DNA of 64,000 nucleotides. Source: Codonopsis lanceolata. Taxonomy: Eukaryota; Streptophyta; Magnoliopsida; Asterales; Campanulaceae. Position 1 is the first letter of the stretch. Each line of letters opens with the position of its first letter. The notes under the pieces were generated by a model. It made no database searches, had not been told where the DNA came from, and worked only from the letters and a program-made list of their open reading frames with translations. The stretch lies in assembly GCA_013146195.2 (NCBI GenBank), contig CM028379.1:85178156-85242155 (forward strand). The letters are read 5' to 3'. The translations under genes and the position numbers were made by a program. Shown here in pieces: positions 46,746 to 58,818 of this stretch.

Positions 46746-48094
46746 TCTCCCACTCGCACACATGGTCACCTCTCTAACCACATCGTATCATCGAAACCCG
46801 TTAAACAATACCTCTTCATACTGGAAGTGAAGCATGCGACATGACGAGAAAGATAAAGGGTGGAGTGCTATACCAAATCACCATCTGACCAACATAGAAC
46901 GTCCTCGTTAGAAAACAAAACTCGTCTATACCCCAGACCGTATATATACATCAATTTAAGCATCCTCAATCCCTCAAGAGTAGTGCTTAAACCTCAACAT
47001 GTTTGTGTATCAAGATCAATCTCTTGAACCATATGTTCAATATGATCGCCATGGCATTGAAACACAAAAATAGAGATGCATATCATATTATCTTCCTTAG
47101 ACACTCATATCAATCACTCTTGATTAACTGCTTTCCCAATAATACTCCGTAGGACTGTATGTGCATAGCCCGTTGGTCGGCATGCCAAAGTACCATCATC
47201 AACGTCCAAGTTCATGATATAGTTCTAAGTCACATAGGGTATAATCGTGACCTGAATTTGATCACTAGAACTCACACAGTGATGAAACAGGGATCATTCA
47301 ATCACTTTCTTAAGTCGCATTAATAGTCACATATAGTATGAAGTGTATGCTATGACGGAACTCCCACACAAAGTAGGCATGTCATGCTCAAACGTCATAC
47401 GAACATTAGTCTAGCCGCCCTTCTGGCGTCTAACCTGAGTACTTAAAAGTAGTCACTCTTCTAGTGTTCCTTTTAAGATCTCACATTTGGACTTTTCCTT
47501 GGGATATAAAGTCGACCTTTATAAAAAGTATCATCTTGGTCGTATGCCAAGGCGATAAATGTAATGTCATTTGCATACCCCCCTTCGTAGGTGCCAAAGA
47601 CTTTTACTATCTCAAGAAATTGAATGATAATTATTGTGAATTAAACTTGCTTGCCCACCTAGCGACTAAATAATAATAAGGAATAAAATCATTATAAACC
47701 CCTTGAATTACCCGTGTGAGAGGGTCAATTCAATATCCACGGCATCTTTTTAATCAAAATATATATGCTACGCAATTTCATATTAAAATATCCAATTAAC
47801 ATATAAAAGGAATAAAATGAAACTGCAATTTATTCAAACGATAATGAAAAATAATCAAATGTCAACAAAAGTGTTCTCAGAATAAATGTCAAATCCTACG
47901 AAGCCCTAGACCCAACATATGATCCTGAAAGATCACTCTAGCTAGAGGCTTAGTCATAGGGTCAGCCAACATGCTTCTAGTAGGAATATATTCTAGAACA
48001 ACTTTCTTTCTACAACCATGTCTCTAGTGAAATGATACTTGATATTAATGTGTTTCGCTCTTCCCATGATACTTGGGATCTTTAGTGTAACATG

Positions 48095-49269
48095 CTAAAG
48101 ACATGCTATCACAAGCATGCTATCCACATCATAAAGATGTTGAAGAAAACTCCTCAACCGCACAGCTTCTTGAACCGCAGATGAGCAAGCCATGTACTCT
48201 GACTCCATCGTAGATAAGGCGGTGCTAGTCTGTCGCTTGCTACTCCAAGAGATAGCTCCACCACTAAGGAGGAAAGCGTAGCCCAAAGTAGATTTATAAC
48301 CATCTACATCTCCAACCAATCCGCTCAAGGAAACCTTTCGAGCTCAAATCCCCACCTTGGTAACATAGGGTTAAATTTGTGGTTCCCACCAAGTAACGCA
48401 GAACCCTCTTCACCGCCATCCAAAGTTGAGGTCCAGATTACTTTGGAATCGACTCAACATCCCAACCGCAAAGCATAGGTCAGGTCGAGTACACACCATA
48501 GCATACATCAAGCTTCCTACCGCATTCGCATATGGAGTCGTAGACATTCTTTTCTTCTCTTCTTCATTCTTAGGGCATTGGTTTGTACTAAGAACACATC
48601 CTTTTTCCATTGGAGTGACAACGGGTTTTGAGTTAGTCATGCCAAATCGTTCGATAACTTTCTTAATGTAAGTCTCTTGAGACAAACCGAGAAATCTTTT
48701 CGAACGATCCCTAATGACTTTTACTCCAAGCACATAGCTTGCTTCACCCAAGTTTGTCATATCAAAAGCACCACTCTTTAGTGGCATTTATCATCTCTAT
48801 ATCATTCCCACTAGTAGGATGTCATCAACATATAATGATGTAATCAAGATCTTTTTCTTGGATCGCTTAACATACACACAATGGTCTTCCTCAATCATCA
48901 CAAAGCCAATTGAGGTTATCGCTGATGAAAGCGAATGTACCACTGCCTAGATGATTGTTTGAGACCATAGATGGAACGTTTGAGTCAGCACACTTTGCGC
49001 TCTTGTCTCTTGACTTCAAAACCCTCTAGTTGAGTCATATAGATCTCTTCATCTAGTTCTCCATTAAGAAAAACAGTTTTAACATCCATCTGATAAAGTT
49101 CTAGATCCATGTGCGCTACTATCGCTAGGATTAGGCGAACAGAGTAAAATCTCACCACAGGGGAGAATGTCTCCTCATAGTCTAAACCCTCTCTTTGGGT
49201 AAAGCCTTTCGCCACAAGACGTTCCTTATATTTGTCAATTGATCCATCTGCCTTTCGCTTGACTTTCAA
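48095..49269 (-). pseudogene. copia 2 reverse transcriptase and RNase H
   Basis: Reverse transcriptase block VKRKADGSIDKYKERLVAKG, FTQREGLDYEETFSPVVR, YQMDVKTVFLNGELDEEIYM (49269-48985); the active-site YVDDILL lies at ~48820. After stops, MPLKSGAFDMTNLGEASYVL, KGCVLSTNQCPKNEEEKKRM and YANAVGSLMYAMVCTRPDL (48787-48410). RNase H gives DVDGYKSTLGYAFLLSGG, AISWSSKRQTSTALSTMESE, YMACSSAVQEAVRLR (48328-48095). Broken into at least three frames. Confidence 0.88.
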
Positions 49270-49525
49270 AACCCATTTGTTTCCAATAGTCTTGCGACCT
49301 TGCGGAAGATCAACTAACTCCCAAACTTGATTCTTTTTTCATAGAGGAAATTTCATCTTCCATTGCAGTCATCCATTCACTGTTTATAGGTAAAGAAAGA
49401 GCTTCTTTGAACGATGTAGGCTCGCTAGAATTGAAAGAAGTAGTTAGGAAAGATTCCTCTTCGATCGCGAATCGACGACGAGGTATATTTCCACATTTAC
49501 TTCTTTGCTCTAGTATCGACTCTCA

Positions 49526-51046
49526 CTAGAATCCGTATACTCCTCGATGAAGATCACCTTGACTCTCATTGGCGACTTCCATAGGCTCAACCTCATGTTG
49601 TACCATAGGATTAGGTTGAGGCAATTCCCTACCTTCGCCAAAAGATGTCATATGTTCTTCTTCCATCTCAAAAAGTTCAAAGTCTTTCCTAACTTCACCT
49701 ATCTGAGTGAAATCATTCTCAATGAAATCAACATTGTGCGACTCTGATTCAGTCATTCCTACGTCAGGTTTTCCACCGTACATAACATAACCCTTTGAGG
49801 TATCTGAATACCTTATGAAAACACATTTGTTTCCTCTAGGGCCTAGTTTTCCAAACTTATTGGAGGTACTATGGACATAACCTGTACAACCAAGGATGAA
49901 GATGCCCCAATTTAGGTTTCTCACCTTTCCAAAGTTCATAAGGGGTTGTGGGAACTGACTTAGAAGGCACTCGGTTAAGTATGTATGCGGCAGTCATTAG
50001 CGCATCCCCCCAAAACGAAATTGGGAGGTTGGTCTGTGCCATCATTGATGTAACCATTTCCAACAATGTTCGATTCCTTCGCTCGCAACACCATTGTTGT
50101 CATGAGTTCTAGGAATTGTCAACTATCGGTGTATTCCCTTTTTCTCACACAATTCTTTAAATTGATCAGATAAATATTCACGGCCCCGGTCAGTTCTAAA
50201 AGTTTTTAAGCTTTTATCTTTTTGATTCTCAACCTCTGCGATAAAGCGCTCAAAACACTTGAGAGCTTCATCGCGGTGAGAAATAAGGTAAACATAACCA
50301 TAAAAGTAGGAAGCTCCATGACGTGCCTTAAAATTCATTGGTCCGTAAATGTCTGAATGGACTAACTCTAATGGATGTATGGCTCTTTTTGCCTTACCAA
50401 AAGGCTTTCGACAAGCTTTTCCTGCCAAACAAGATTCACACAAAGGTAGGTTGACTTTGCTGAGAGACCCCACTAGGCCTTCTCTAGCCAATCTAGTCAT
50501 CATATCTTTTCCTATATGTCCAAGTCTAACATGTCATAACTCAGAATTAGAATCATCATAAACCATACAAGAAAAAGAATTAACAGAAAAATTATGGGAA
50601 TCCAACAAATCTAATTTAAAGAAATTATCTGACAAAAAACCATGTCCCAAAACCTCATCACCAAAACAAATATCCAAGTGAGCATCACTAAAATTAAAAG
50701 AATATCCATGTCCTAGCAATTGTACTACTGATAATAGATTATGTCGAATTCCAGGTGCCTAAAGAACTTCATGAGTCAATGTGCGTCCACTCCGCAATTG
50801 AAGTTGGTATGCTTCAACAGACGAACTGTTTCCCATGAAAATTCTTCTTGTACCCGCAGGAACTTTTCGATAATCTACAAATCCTTCTCGATCCCTCATC
50901 ACATGTTTGGTTGAGCCTGGGTCTACAATCCACACAGGGAGAGATTCGGCTAATAAAACATGAGAGCAAAGACAACTTTGCATGGAGATAGGATTAAGGG
51001 ATACCTTCTTGGGCTCAAGATCACAAGTCCGAGCTAAATGACCCAA
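49526..51046 (-). pseudogene. copia 2 protease and integrase
   Basis: Protease near 50935: VWIVDPGSTKHVMRD, with D-P-G where D-S/T-G is usual, hence probably inactive. GAG-pre-integrase and integrase in 50503-50123: LPLCESCLAGKACRKPF (zinc C-x2-C), first catalytic D in LVHSDIYGP, second D in RTDRGREYL. A stop and a one-base shift at ~50120-50060 precede the third residue (E in ERRNRTLLEMV). The open stretch 50066-49526 carries SFWGDALMTAAYILNRVPSK and the chromodomain-less C-terminal region KCVFIRYSDTSKGYVMY. Confidence 0.85.
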
Positions 51047-51450
51047 GATACCACAGTTGTAGCACTACTGCTTAGCAATATCCTTTTTGCCTCTACAATG
51101 TTTAGTGTTCTTATTTAGTTTTGGTAGATTCTGAGCTTGCATTCCTTTAACTTGTTTCTTACGTTGCCCATATGGCTTGCATGGACCCTCAAGGGAAACA
51201 AGAGAAAGTTCACAAGTTGCAACACTCATTGTGCAACTCGTATCATAACACTTAGCCACAAGCTCATCTTTGCGATTTTGAGCTAGGGTGGAATTACCCA
51301 ACTTTGGTTTAGTCATCACGGTATCTAAGTTCTCAAGAACCTCTTGCTCGTGTAGCAAGCACGTGATTTTCCTTTTGCCAAAATCTATAGTTTGTGGCAT
51401 CCAATTTCTCACCCTTGTTAAGGTCAACGATTACATTCTTAGAAATCATT
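51047..51450 (-). pseudogene. copia 2 gag, internally reduced
   Basis: Starts about 51446 (MISKNVIVDLNKGEKLDATN, shifting frame to KITCLLHEQEVLENLDTVM) and passes quickly to a lysine-rich tail and the knuckle CYNCGILGHLARTC (C-x2-C-x4-H-x4-C) at ~51067-51026, with a stop just before it. A normal copia Gag is several hundred residues; most of the UBN2 core is missing, so an internal deletion is likely. Confidence 0.7.
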
Positions 51451-52886
51451 TCACTACAATTTATTGCAAAAAATAAGACATAAGCATATATATATCGATT
51501 CACTTTTGTTCTAATAAATCAATTACTAAACATAATTACATCATACACATAAGGAGGGAAAATCCGCAACGCTCGTAATCACAACCAAAGTATGCATAAC
51601 GTAAAAATATTCATAAATTGATAATTTAAACAAAAGAAATAATATAGAACAAATCCATCAAGCACATATAATGTATATAATTATTTTCACTACTGAAAAT
51701 AAAAAATATTGGGTCTCGTATAGTCCCAATCGCAATTTTAGAGCCTAAAACGACAATTAAATATGTTAAAATTGACTTTAAAATAGTTTAAAATTCACAA
51801 AGAATTAAAAAAAAATTCAGAACAGTCCCAAATAGCCCTAAATAGTCACAGAATGACAAAACAACCCCTGGATATTATTTTTGAATTTTTTAAAAATCAA
51901 AAAACATGTTTTTATACACTGAAAAAACAAAAAACAAATATTTACATGCTGAATTGATCAAAACAGAGGCCACCATTGGACTCAGAAGGCCAAAACACGT
52001 CCAAACGCGTCGGCCGTTTCAAAAACGGAGGTCCAGAAACACCGCACGCACCTGCGCGTGTGGGCTTCCAGGAAAAGCTGACTGGACACTGACTTGATGT
52101 TGACTGTACGTTAGGACTGATGTGGCAGGGCTGACGTCATCAAAACTAAGTCACTGGTGTGTCCCACTTGATGACATGGCATGTGACGTGGCGGACATGT
52201 CATCAGTCAACTGTTTGACCGTTGACCAATCAACAATTGGCTGGTCTTCTACGCTGCCCTTCCACCTGCCCAGCCGGAGAGTAGGCTCCATGCGCCGCCT
52301 TCCGGTGCTCCGATAAGGTCGCGGACGTTGGCGTTGGATTCGTATCGTCGAGTACTTTCCAGTCATGTACTCTTTACATCGAAAGGAGTGCCACAAAAGG
52401 CACGTACATCGAGGCCGAGAGTGGGAGTCGTAAGACGTCAATTTTTCAACCCTAAAAATCGATTCGCGAACGTGATCCGTGAGCCAACTTTGCGAGACCG
52501 TAAAACATTCATTTTAAGTCAAAATTAAGCATATAATATGTCGTTGGAAAGCCCTCGCGGACTACTACAAGTACAGTCCATAAAAACATTGTTTTACATA
52601 AAATAAACAGGTCAAAACAGCATGCAAAGTTTCGAAAAAATCAATTTTCAACAAAACTTGGGTTTGCTATATTTTGAAAAATACCCAAAGGATTTCAACG
52701 AGAATTTAGTTTGTTGTTCACCTCGTCATAGGGAAATCAGACATATAAATTTTTCTCGAAAATAAAATTGTTTTACACATAAAATAATAAAACTCATTTG
52801 GTTCGTTATCGGGTAAAACTTTTAAACAAACCCAAAAATAAAAGCATGCAATTCATGACACAATGAAACGAGCAATCAATCATATA
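51451..52886 (-). other. Long leader of copia 2, no gene
   Basis: About 1.4 kb between the primer-binding site and gag. The middle (51960-52440) is richer in GC and holds several TGACGTCA/GTGACGTGG-like motifs; no domain was recognised. A captured sequence is possible but I cannot name one. Confidence 0.5.
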
Positions 52887-52900
52887 GGCTCTGATACCAA
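52887..52900 (-). other. Primer-binding site of copia 2
   Basis: Minus-strand TTGGTATCAGAGCC begins directly at the LTR end; TGGTATCAGAGC is the classic site complementary to initiator tRNA-Met. Confidence 0.92.
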
Positions 52901-53333
52901 TGAAGGATATATCTATAAATATATTACACAAGTTCGATATCAAACAGTAATCATGAGTTACCTTGTGCGAACTTGAACTTTGAGCGAAGCGGGAGACTTT
53001 CTGCTTGAGCTACGATCTCCGTATGTAACGATTAAGAATCTTGCAAGTCTCTCTCGTCGGATTGATATCACATAGCAAAAATACCAATACTGGTTCACAC
53101 CGCAAATCCAACCCTCTTGATGGTTAAGCTAGAGGGAGTATTTGGTGAGATAGATTTAGGAGAGAGAGAGGGGGCGGCCAATCTATAGAAGACGTGTTCT
53201 TCTAATTAGGTGTTAGGGTTTTTATCCATTTAGTTGCCCTTTTTATATTATTACCAAGAAACCCTATTTATTGTAGGTTAAGTTAGGTCAATCCCAAACC
53301 CCTTCGTATTAGAAATAACTAATTAACCACAAA

Positions 53334-53409
<76 letters not shown>

Positions 53410-53456
53410 CATGTGGGCTGAGGTAAATAATCGGGTCACAAGCACAATTACTAACA
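52901..53456 (-). repeat. 5' LTR of copia 2 (556 bp)
   Basis: Plus-strand start TGAAGGATATATC, end AATTACTAACA, nearly identical in plan to 46219-46745. The AT run (about 53338-53408) is longer than in the other LTR. Confidence 0.9.
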
Positions 53457-54947
53457 TAAAGACTTTTATAACAAATATTTCTTTCTAATCATGTGGTATA
53501 CATCTTTTCTATTGGTAATAATAGTATTTTTAAAACCAACATTAATTTCTAACAAATGTGAGATACATTATTCTATAGTAATAATAATAGTCTTTTATAT
53601 AAAAACTTTGAAATCAACATCTCTTTTCTAAACAATGTGAGACATCTTTCTATTGGTTATAACATAAAAAATAATAATAGTAGTAGTATTTTATCTAAAT
53701 AGTTTTGAAACCAACATCTCTTTTTAAACAATGTGTAATACATCTCTTGTATTGATAATAACATAAAAATTCGTTTATCTATGAATTTTATAACCAATAT
53801 ATGTTTCTAAATAATGTGGATCTCTTTGTAACCAATGCGATGTACATTATCTAAAAACATTTTAAACCAATATCACTTTCTTAACTAATGTGAAACACAT
53901 ATTTTTTTCTATTGGTATTAAGTCTTTTATAAAAAGACTTTTAACATATACATCACTCTCTAACCAATGTGTAATACACTTATACACCTCATCATTTGGT
54001 TATAGTAGTAGAAGTTTTTTATCTAAAAAATATATAAAACCAACATCTATTTCTATATAATGGGATATACCTCTTCTCTTATCTTTTATTAATGATAAAA
54101 GTAGAAGTCTTTTTATTCAAAGACTTTTAAAATCAACATCACTTTTTAACCAATGTAAGATTTATTTCTTTTATTGGTAATAATAGTAATTTAAAACCAA
54201 CATCAATTTATAACAAATGTGTGATATATATCTTATATTGCTAATAATAGTAAGTCTTTTATATAATCTAAAATAATTAAAAATCAACATCATTTTTTAA
54301 CAAATGTGAGATATACATCTTCTATTGGTAATAATGGTAGAAGTCTTTTATCAAAAAACTTTGAAAACCAACATCACTTTCTAACCAATGTATGATACAT
54401 CTTTTCAATTAATAATTAATAATAGTATTTTTAATACAAACATCAATTTCTAACCAATGTGTGATACATCTCTTATATTGATAATAATAGTAGAATAGTT
54501 TGTAACCATGAGAGATACATCTCTTGTAAAAATGAAAGTCTTTAGTCCAAAAACTTTAAAATCTAATATTTTATTTTTAAACAATGTGTTATACATCTCT
54601 TTTATTGGTAATAATATAAAATAACTTAAACTCAACATCATTTTCTAATCAATATGAGATATACATCTTCTATTGGTAATAATGGTAAAAGTTTTTTATC
54701 ATATATATATATAAAGTTGGCGAGGAGCACTATGGTTGTGCCACCTCACCACCTTTGGATAAATCTTCATTCTAAAGCATTCATATGGAAGCTTTAAAAA
54801 CTTTTGGTTTTCTAGTGACTTTGAAAATCAACATCACTTTCCAACCAATGTATGATGCATTTCTTCTATTGGTACTTAATAAAAGTATGTTTAAAACCAA
54901 TATTAATTTCTAACTAATGTGGGATACATCTCTTCTATTGTTGAAAA
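53457..54947. repeat. ~85-bp repeat array (orientation B), right part
   Basis: Direct continuation of the array at 44822-46218 on the far side of copia 2: the first bases TAAAGACTTTT complete the unit cut at the insertion. About fifteen diverged units. Interrupted at 54699-54815 by a small Helitron-like insertion. Confidence 0.8.
54699..54815 (+). mobile_element. Small Helitron-like insertion (117 bp)
   Basis: Begins TC-ATATATATATATAAAGTTGG and ends TTTTGGTTTT-CTAG, lying between A (54698) and T (54816): the TC...CTAG, A/T-target rule of Helitrons. The ~85-bp unit is continuous on both sides (TTTTTTA then TGACTTTGAAAATC). No strong 3' hairpin is visible. A diverged inverted copy lies at about 55897-56015. 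Confidence 0.5.
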
Positions 54948-55712
54948 ATTAGTGTTTTAGTGAAAGAAATTGTGCAACTTGAGGCACAAATTTCTTTACG
55001 TGTCATTTGTTTGTTGGCGAAGGTAATTGCGCAAATGTATTCTACTCTGTGAGAGCATCAAAATGATATATTTATTTGTCCAAATCGAGTTTTGGATAAT
55101 AAGATATTAAGACTTAAAGTATAATACTTGTTAAAAAAAATTAGCGTTTTTATTGAGATAAATTGTGCAACTTGAGGCACGATTTTCTTTACGTGTCATT
55201 TGTTTGTTGGCAAAGGTAATTACGCAAATGTGCTATACTCGGTGAGAGCATCAAAATGATATATTTATTTGTCCAAATCGAGTTTCGGATAATAAGATAT
55301 CAAGACTTAAAGTATAATACTTATTAAAAAATATTAGTGTTTTTATTGAGAGAAATTGTGCAACTTGAGGCACGATTTTCTTTACGTGTCATTTGTTTGT
55401 TGTCGAATGTAATTGTGCAAATGTATTCTACTCGGTGAGAGCATCGAAATGATATATTTATGTGTCCAAATCGAGTTTTGGATGAATACGATATCAAAAC
55501 TTAAAGTATAATACTTATTAAAAAAATTAGTGTTTTTAGTGAAAGAAATTGTGCAACTTGAGGCACAAATTTCTTTACATGTCATTTGTTTGTTGACAAA
55601 AGTAATTGTGTAAATGTGTTCTACTCGGCAAGAACATCGAAATGATATATTTATTTATCCAAATTAAGTTTTGGATGAATAAGATATCAAAGCTTAAAGT
55701 ATGATGTTAAAA
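54948..55712. repeat. Tandem array, four units of ~192 bp
   Basis: Units start ATTAG(T/C)GTTTT at 54948, 55140, 55333 and 55526, a spacing of 192-193 bp. Each contains AAATTGTGCAACTTGAGGCA, TTTCTTTACGTGTCATTTG, GAGAGCATC(A/G)AAATGATAT and CTTAAAGTATAATACTT. Units look very similar (single-base differences), much more alike than the ~85-bp units around them. No protein is encoded. Confidence 0.9.
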
Positions 55713-55739
55713 GTGAGTCATTAGAAGTAATATTTAACC

Positions 55740-55830
55740 TTGAAGAGTTTTATCCCACATTGGTTAGAAGTAATGTTAGTTGTAAAAGTTTTTAAATATA
55801 AGTCTTCTACTATTGACAATAGAAGAAGTT
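55740..55830. repeat. Single ~85-bp unit in orientation A
   Basis: TATCCCACATTGGTTAGAAG, TAATGTTAG, AAAAGTTTTTAAATATAAG, CTACTATTGACAATAGAAGA: the array unit in the orientation opposite to 53457-54947, across the 192-bp array. Confidence 0.65.
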
Positions 55831-55896
55831 ATATATACTAATACTAATACCCCTTATCATATTGATTATTATTATGTATTATTATTAGCTAATGGC

Positions 55897-56015
55897 TAAA
55901 AAACCAAAAGTTTTTAAATCTTTCACATGGATTCTTTAGAATAAAGATTTATCTAACGGTGGTGAGGTGACACAACAATAATGCTCCTTACCAACTTTAT
56001 ATATATATATATATA
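55897..56015 (-). mobile_element. Inverted copy of the small Helitron-like sequence
   Basis: The minus strand reads TATATATATAAAGTTGGTAA, GGAGCATTATTGTTGTGTC, ACCTCACCACC, AAATCTTTATTCTAAAG, CTTTTGGTTTT, matching 54699-54815 throughout with scattered differences. The end reads TTTTTTAG rather than CTAG, so the terminus is decayed. Confidence 0.5.
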
Positions 56016-58533
56016 TATATAAAGTGGCTTGCTAAATGACTAGGGCTATTTAGAGGTCAGGATTTAAATTTTTTTTACTTTCATCCTACGGCTGTCATTA
56101 ATTTCCTTAAAAAACAACTAGATAATTGACTAGGGTTATTCAGAGGTTGAGATTAAATTATTTTAAAAAATTTAACGGTTGAAATTCACCCTCACATTTA
56201 CATATGTGAGTAGTTAGCCATTTTTAACCCCCCCTACAGTTAATATTATGAGTAGTCACATCTTTTTCTTCTCCCTATATTTTATCTTCATATTACAAAA
56301 TCTCATCCTGCGATTAGTCTTTTGAACAATCACCCCTTATAAAATATCAGTCTCTCAACTATCACTTGAAGCAATGTACCCCTTAACTGTAATATTTTTT
56401 TAAATACCACCTTCTATTTAAGTACACTCATTTGAATTGACGAAATTATATATACTGGCACCGTGCCATAAGCACAGAGATGCCAAAACACGTGTGTAAT
56501 TGGTAAAGGATAATTACAGGCTGAGATTAATTCTTTTACTGCAATCTTATGCTCTACATTTAATCTAAATTGTAAACGTGTGAAAGGCAATTACTTTTTT
56601 TCAATTTTACTGCTTCTTTTTCTTCCAAAAATAGATAATTGTTCCCATAAAGGCATATTCTACGGCTTACTTATTATTTACGGTTTTACAGTTTTACATT
56701 TATTGTTTTATGGTTTTATCGATATTGTTTTACTGAGATTTATTGTTTTAACGTGCATAACTAATCAATTTAATTTTAGTCCAGCGGTAAGTTTTGAATA
56801 TTTGTATTTTAATTTTTTTAATTAACTTAATTAATTTAATTTTTTCCGGCCCGCAATTTCATACACAAATAAAAAAATCGTAAGTTTTGTAATTTGATTT
56901 TTTTTTCTTTTTAACTGTTATCGTAATTAACTTAATCAATTTAATTTTTGTCCGGCCAGTTTTTTTGTTCGGCAATTTAATTTTTTTCCGGCCCGCAATT
57001 TCTTATACAAATAAAAAAAATTCATAAGTTTTGTCTCTGCCTCTTTTTTGGTCGCCCAGCTAGCTGTACAAATTATTAATTAATCTCTTCGTTCCGAGTA
57101 AAGAGGACTTTACGGTTTTACAAATATTTAGTGTAGTTTCTTAATTAATTTTTTTCATCATGTTCGGTTCATACATTGACTTAGGGGTGAAAACAAATTT
57201 ACGAGCCCATACATGACCACATTGGGTCATGTGCTCATGCCTCTGTTCAAAATTGCACAGGCTCGTGCCTACGGGTCGATACATAGCTTGCCGGGCTTTA
57301 GAGATGTTAGATGCTCCTGGCTCGGCAGTAATACCCGGCCTTCAAGTTCTAATGCCCATCTAAGCCCGGCCCTACCATCATCACATTATGTTTTAAAATT
57401 ATAAATATATTATAATTAATTAATTATACCAGACAAGAACAAAAAGAATCTTACATGTTACAGCTAATTTACCGCTACCTTCGTTAATTATATTATTATA
57501 TAGTGACTAGTCAATTATAATATTATATTATTATATAGTGATTAAGTGATATGCCAAATTACCAATACAAATAGCCAAAACTCAAACAAAAGGCAAAGTA
57601 AAACTTTGAAACCCTAAACAAGAAAACCTAAAACAAATCGATCGCTACCGCCTTCCTTCGCTCCTTCGATAGCTCTACGTTGCTCGTTCCTTCGGCTCAT
57701 TTATTAGTCTATTATATAATTACATAATACATAATGTAATTTTTGTGTATAGTCACGCTTTGGATTTGGAGGAACTAGGTGTAGTAGGTGTCATGGTTCG
57801 TTCACTGCCAAGACTTTTAAAATTATGTGTAATTTTAAAAACATGAAAATCAATCGGAGAGCCTATCTAAGCCCGTGTCTGCTCAATGCCTGCTCGCTAT
57901 CTGGTCACTTCACTGATCGGGTTTTTTAAAATGATGTCCGCCATATTTGGCCTATACTGGTATTAATGCCCGCTGGCTTAGTGGCCCAGGCACACCTCAA
58001 TTGACTACGCTCATCGGGCACGGTTATCGCATACCGACATATTATCATTGTTGTGGTTTCGTTGTCGGGGTATGTGGTATTAGTTTCATTGATTTAATTG
58101 CCATTTTTTTTAGCTTTTAGGGTTGATTAATTTGGATCAAATGCATCTTCGCTGTCTGTTAGATTTGCGATGATAATAATATGAGTGATCGAAGTTTGTA
58201 GATGAAGCAAAAATTTGCTAATTGAATATGTTTGAATTTTCTTTGTCTCATGTGTGGAAATAATGGATAAAGTTATTGCATCTCATGTTTACAAGTTAGC
58301 AAAAACCCCAAAAGAAAAAGATTGAGTTTTCAATATTTAAAATAATAAAATTTTTCTTTTCAGATTTTAACAAGAGTTACAATTAAAATATTTATTTCTT
58401 GGTTTTTCTTATAAAATAAATGCTCTAAATAAATGTTTTATTTTTGTTAGTATTTAGGTTCATTTCACATTATTTCATTTATTGATAAATTCTCAAACTG
58501 ACGTCGTGTCATCGGCACGGGCAAGAGTACTAG
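56016..58533 (+). mobile_element. Helitron-like element, non-autonomous (~2.5 kb)
   Basis: The right end reads CGTGTC-ATC-GGCACG-GGCAAGAGTA-CTAG followed by T (CTAG at 58530-58533): a 6-bp hairpin with one G-T pair about 10 bases before CTAG. The left end is TATATATATAAAGTGGCTTG near 56016-56032, but an expected TC start is masked by the AT run. The interior has no Rep/helicase; it includes GC-richer pieces at 57180-57380 and 57860-58020 (repeated GCCCG motifs) that may be nested DNA-transposon ends. Confidence 0.45.
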
Positions 58534-58679
58534 TATATATATAAAGTGACTTACTAAATTTGAAAATATTTATAATTTATATGAAAACTAAGTATTTGAA
58601 AATATTTATAATTTATATGAAAACCAAGTTTACTTTGAGAATTGAAAATCAAATGTCATAATTATGGTTATGGTTATGG

Positions 58680-58746
<67 letters not shown>

Positions 58747-58818
58747 ACCCCTTTTATGCTCTTCCATCTTTTCAACTCTCACACTTAATAAGAGTTATTC
58801 TCATTACATTTTCTCATA
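58534..58818. repeat. Second Helitron-like 5' start and AT run
   Basis: Directly after CTAG, TATATATATAAAGTGACTTACT repeats the left start of the preceding element (near 56016) with two differences. A run of TA dinucleotides occupies 58681-58742. No gene. Confidence 0.5.

Larger units (their letters stand above)
46219..53456 (-). mobile_element. Structurally complete copia retrotransposon (copia 2)
   Basis: Both LTRs are present (46219-46745 and 52901-53456), flanked by a perfect 5-bp duplication TAAAG (46214-46218 and 53457-53461). The minus strand carries, in order, primer-binding site, leader, reduced gag, protease, integrase, reverse transcriptase, RNase H and polypurine tract. Stops and frameshifts break the polyprotein. 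It sits inside the ~85-bp repeat array. The 527- and 556-bp LTRs differ in length largely through their AT runs. Confidence 0.93.
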
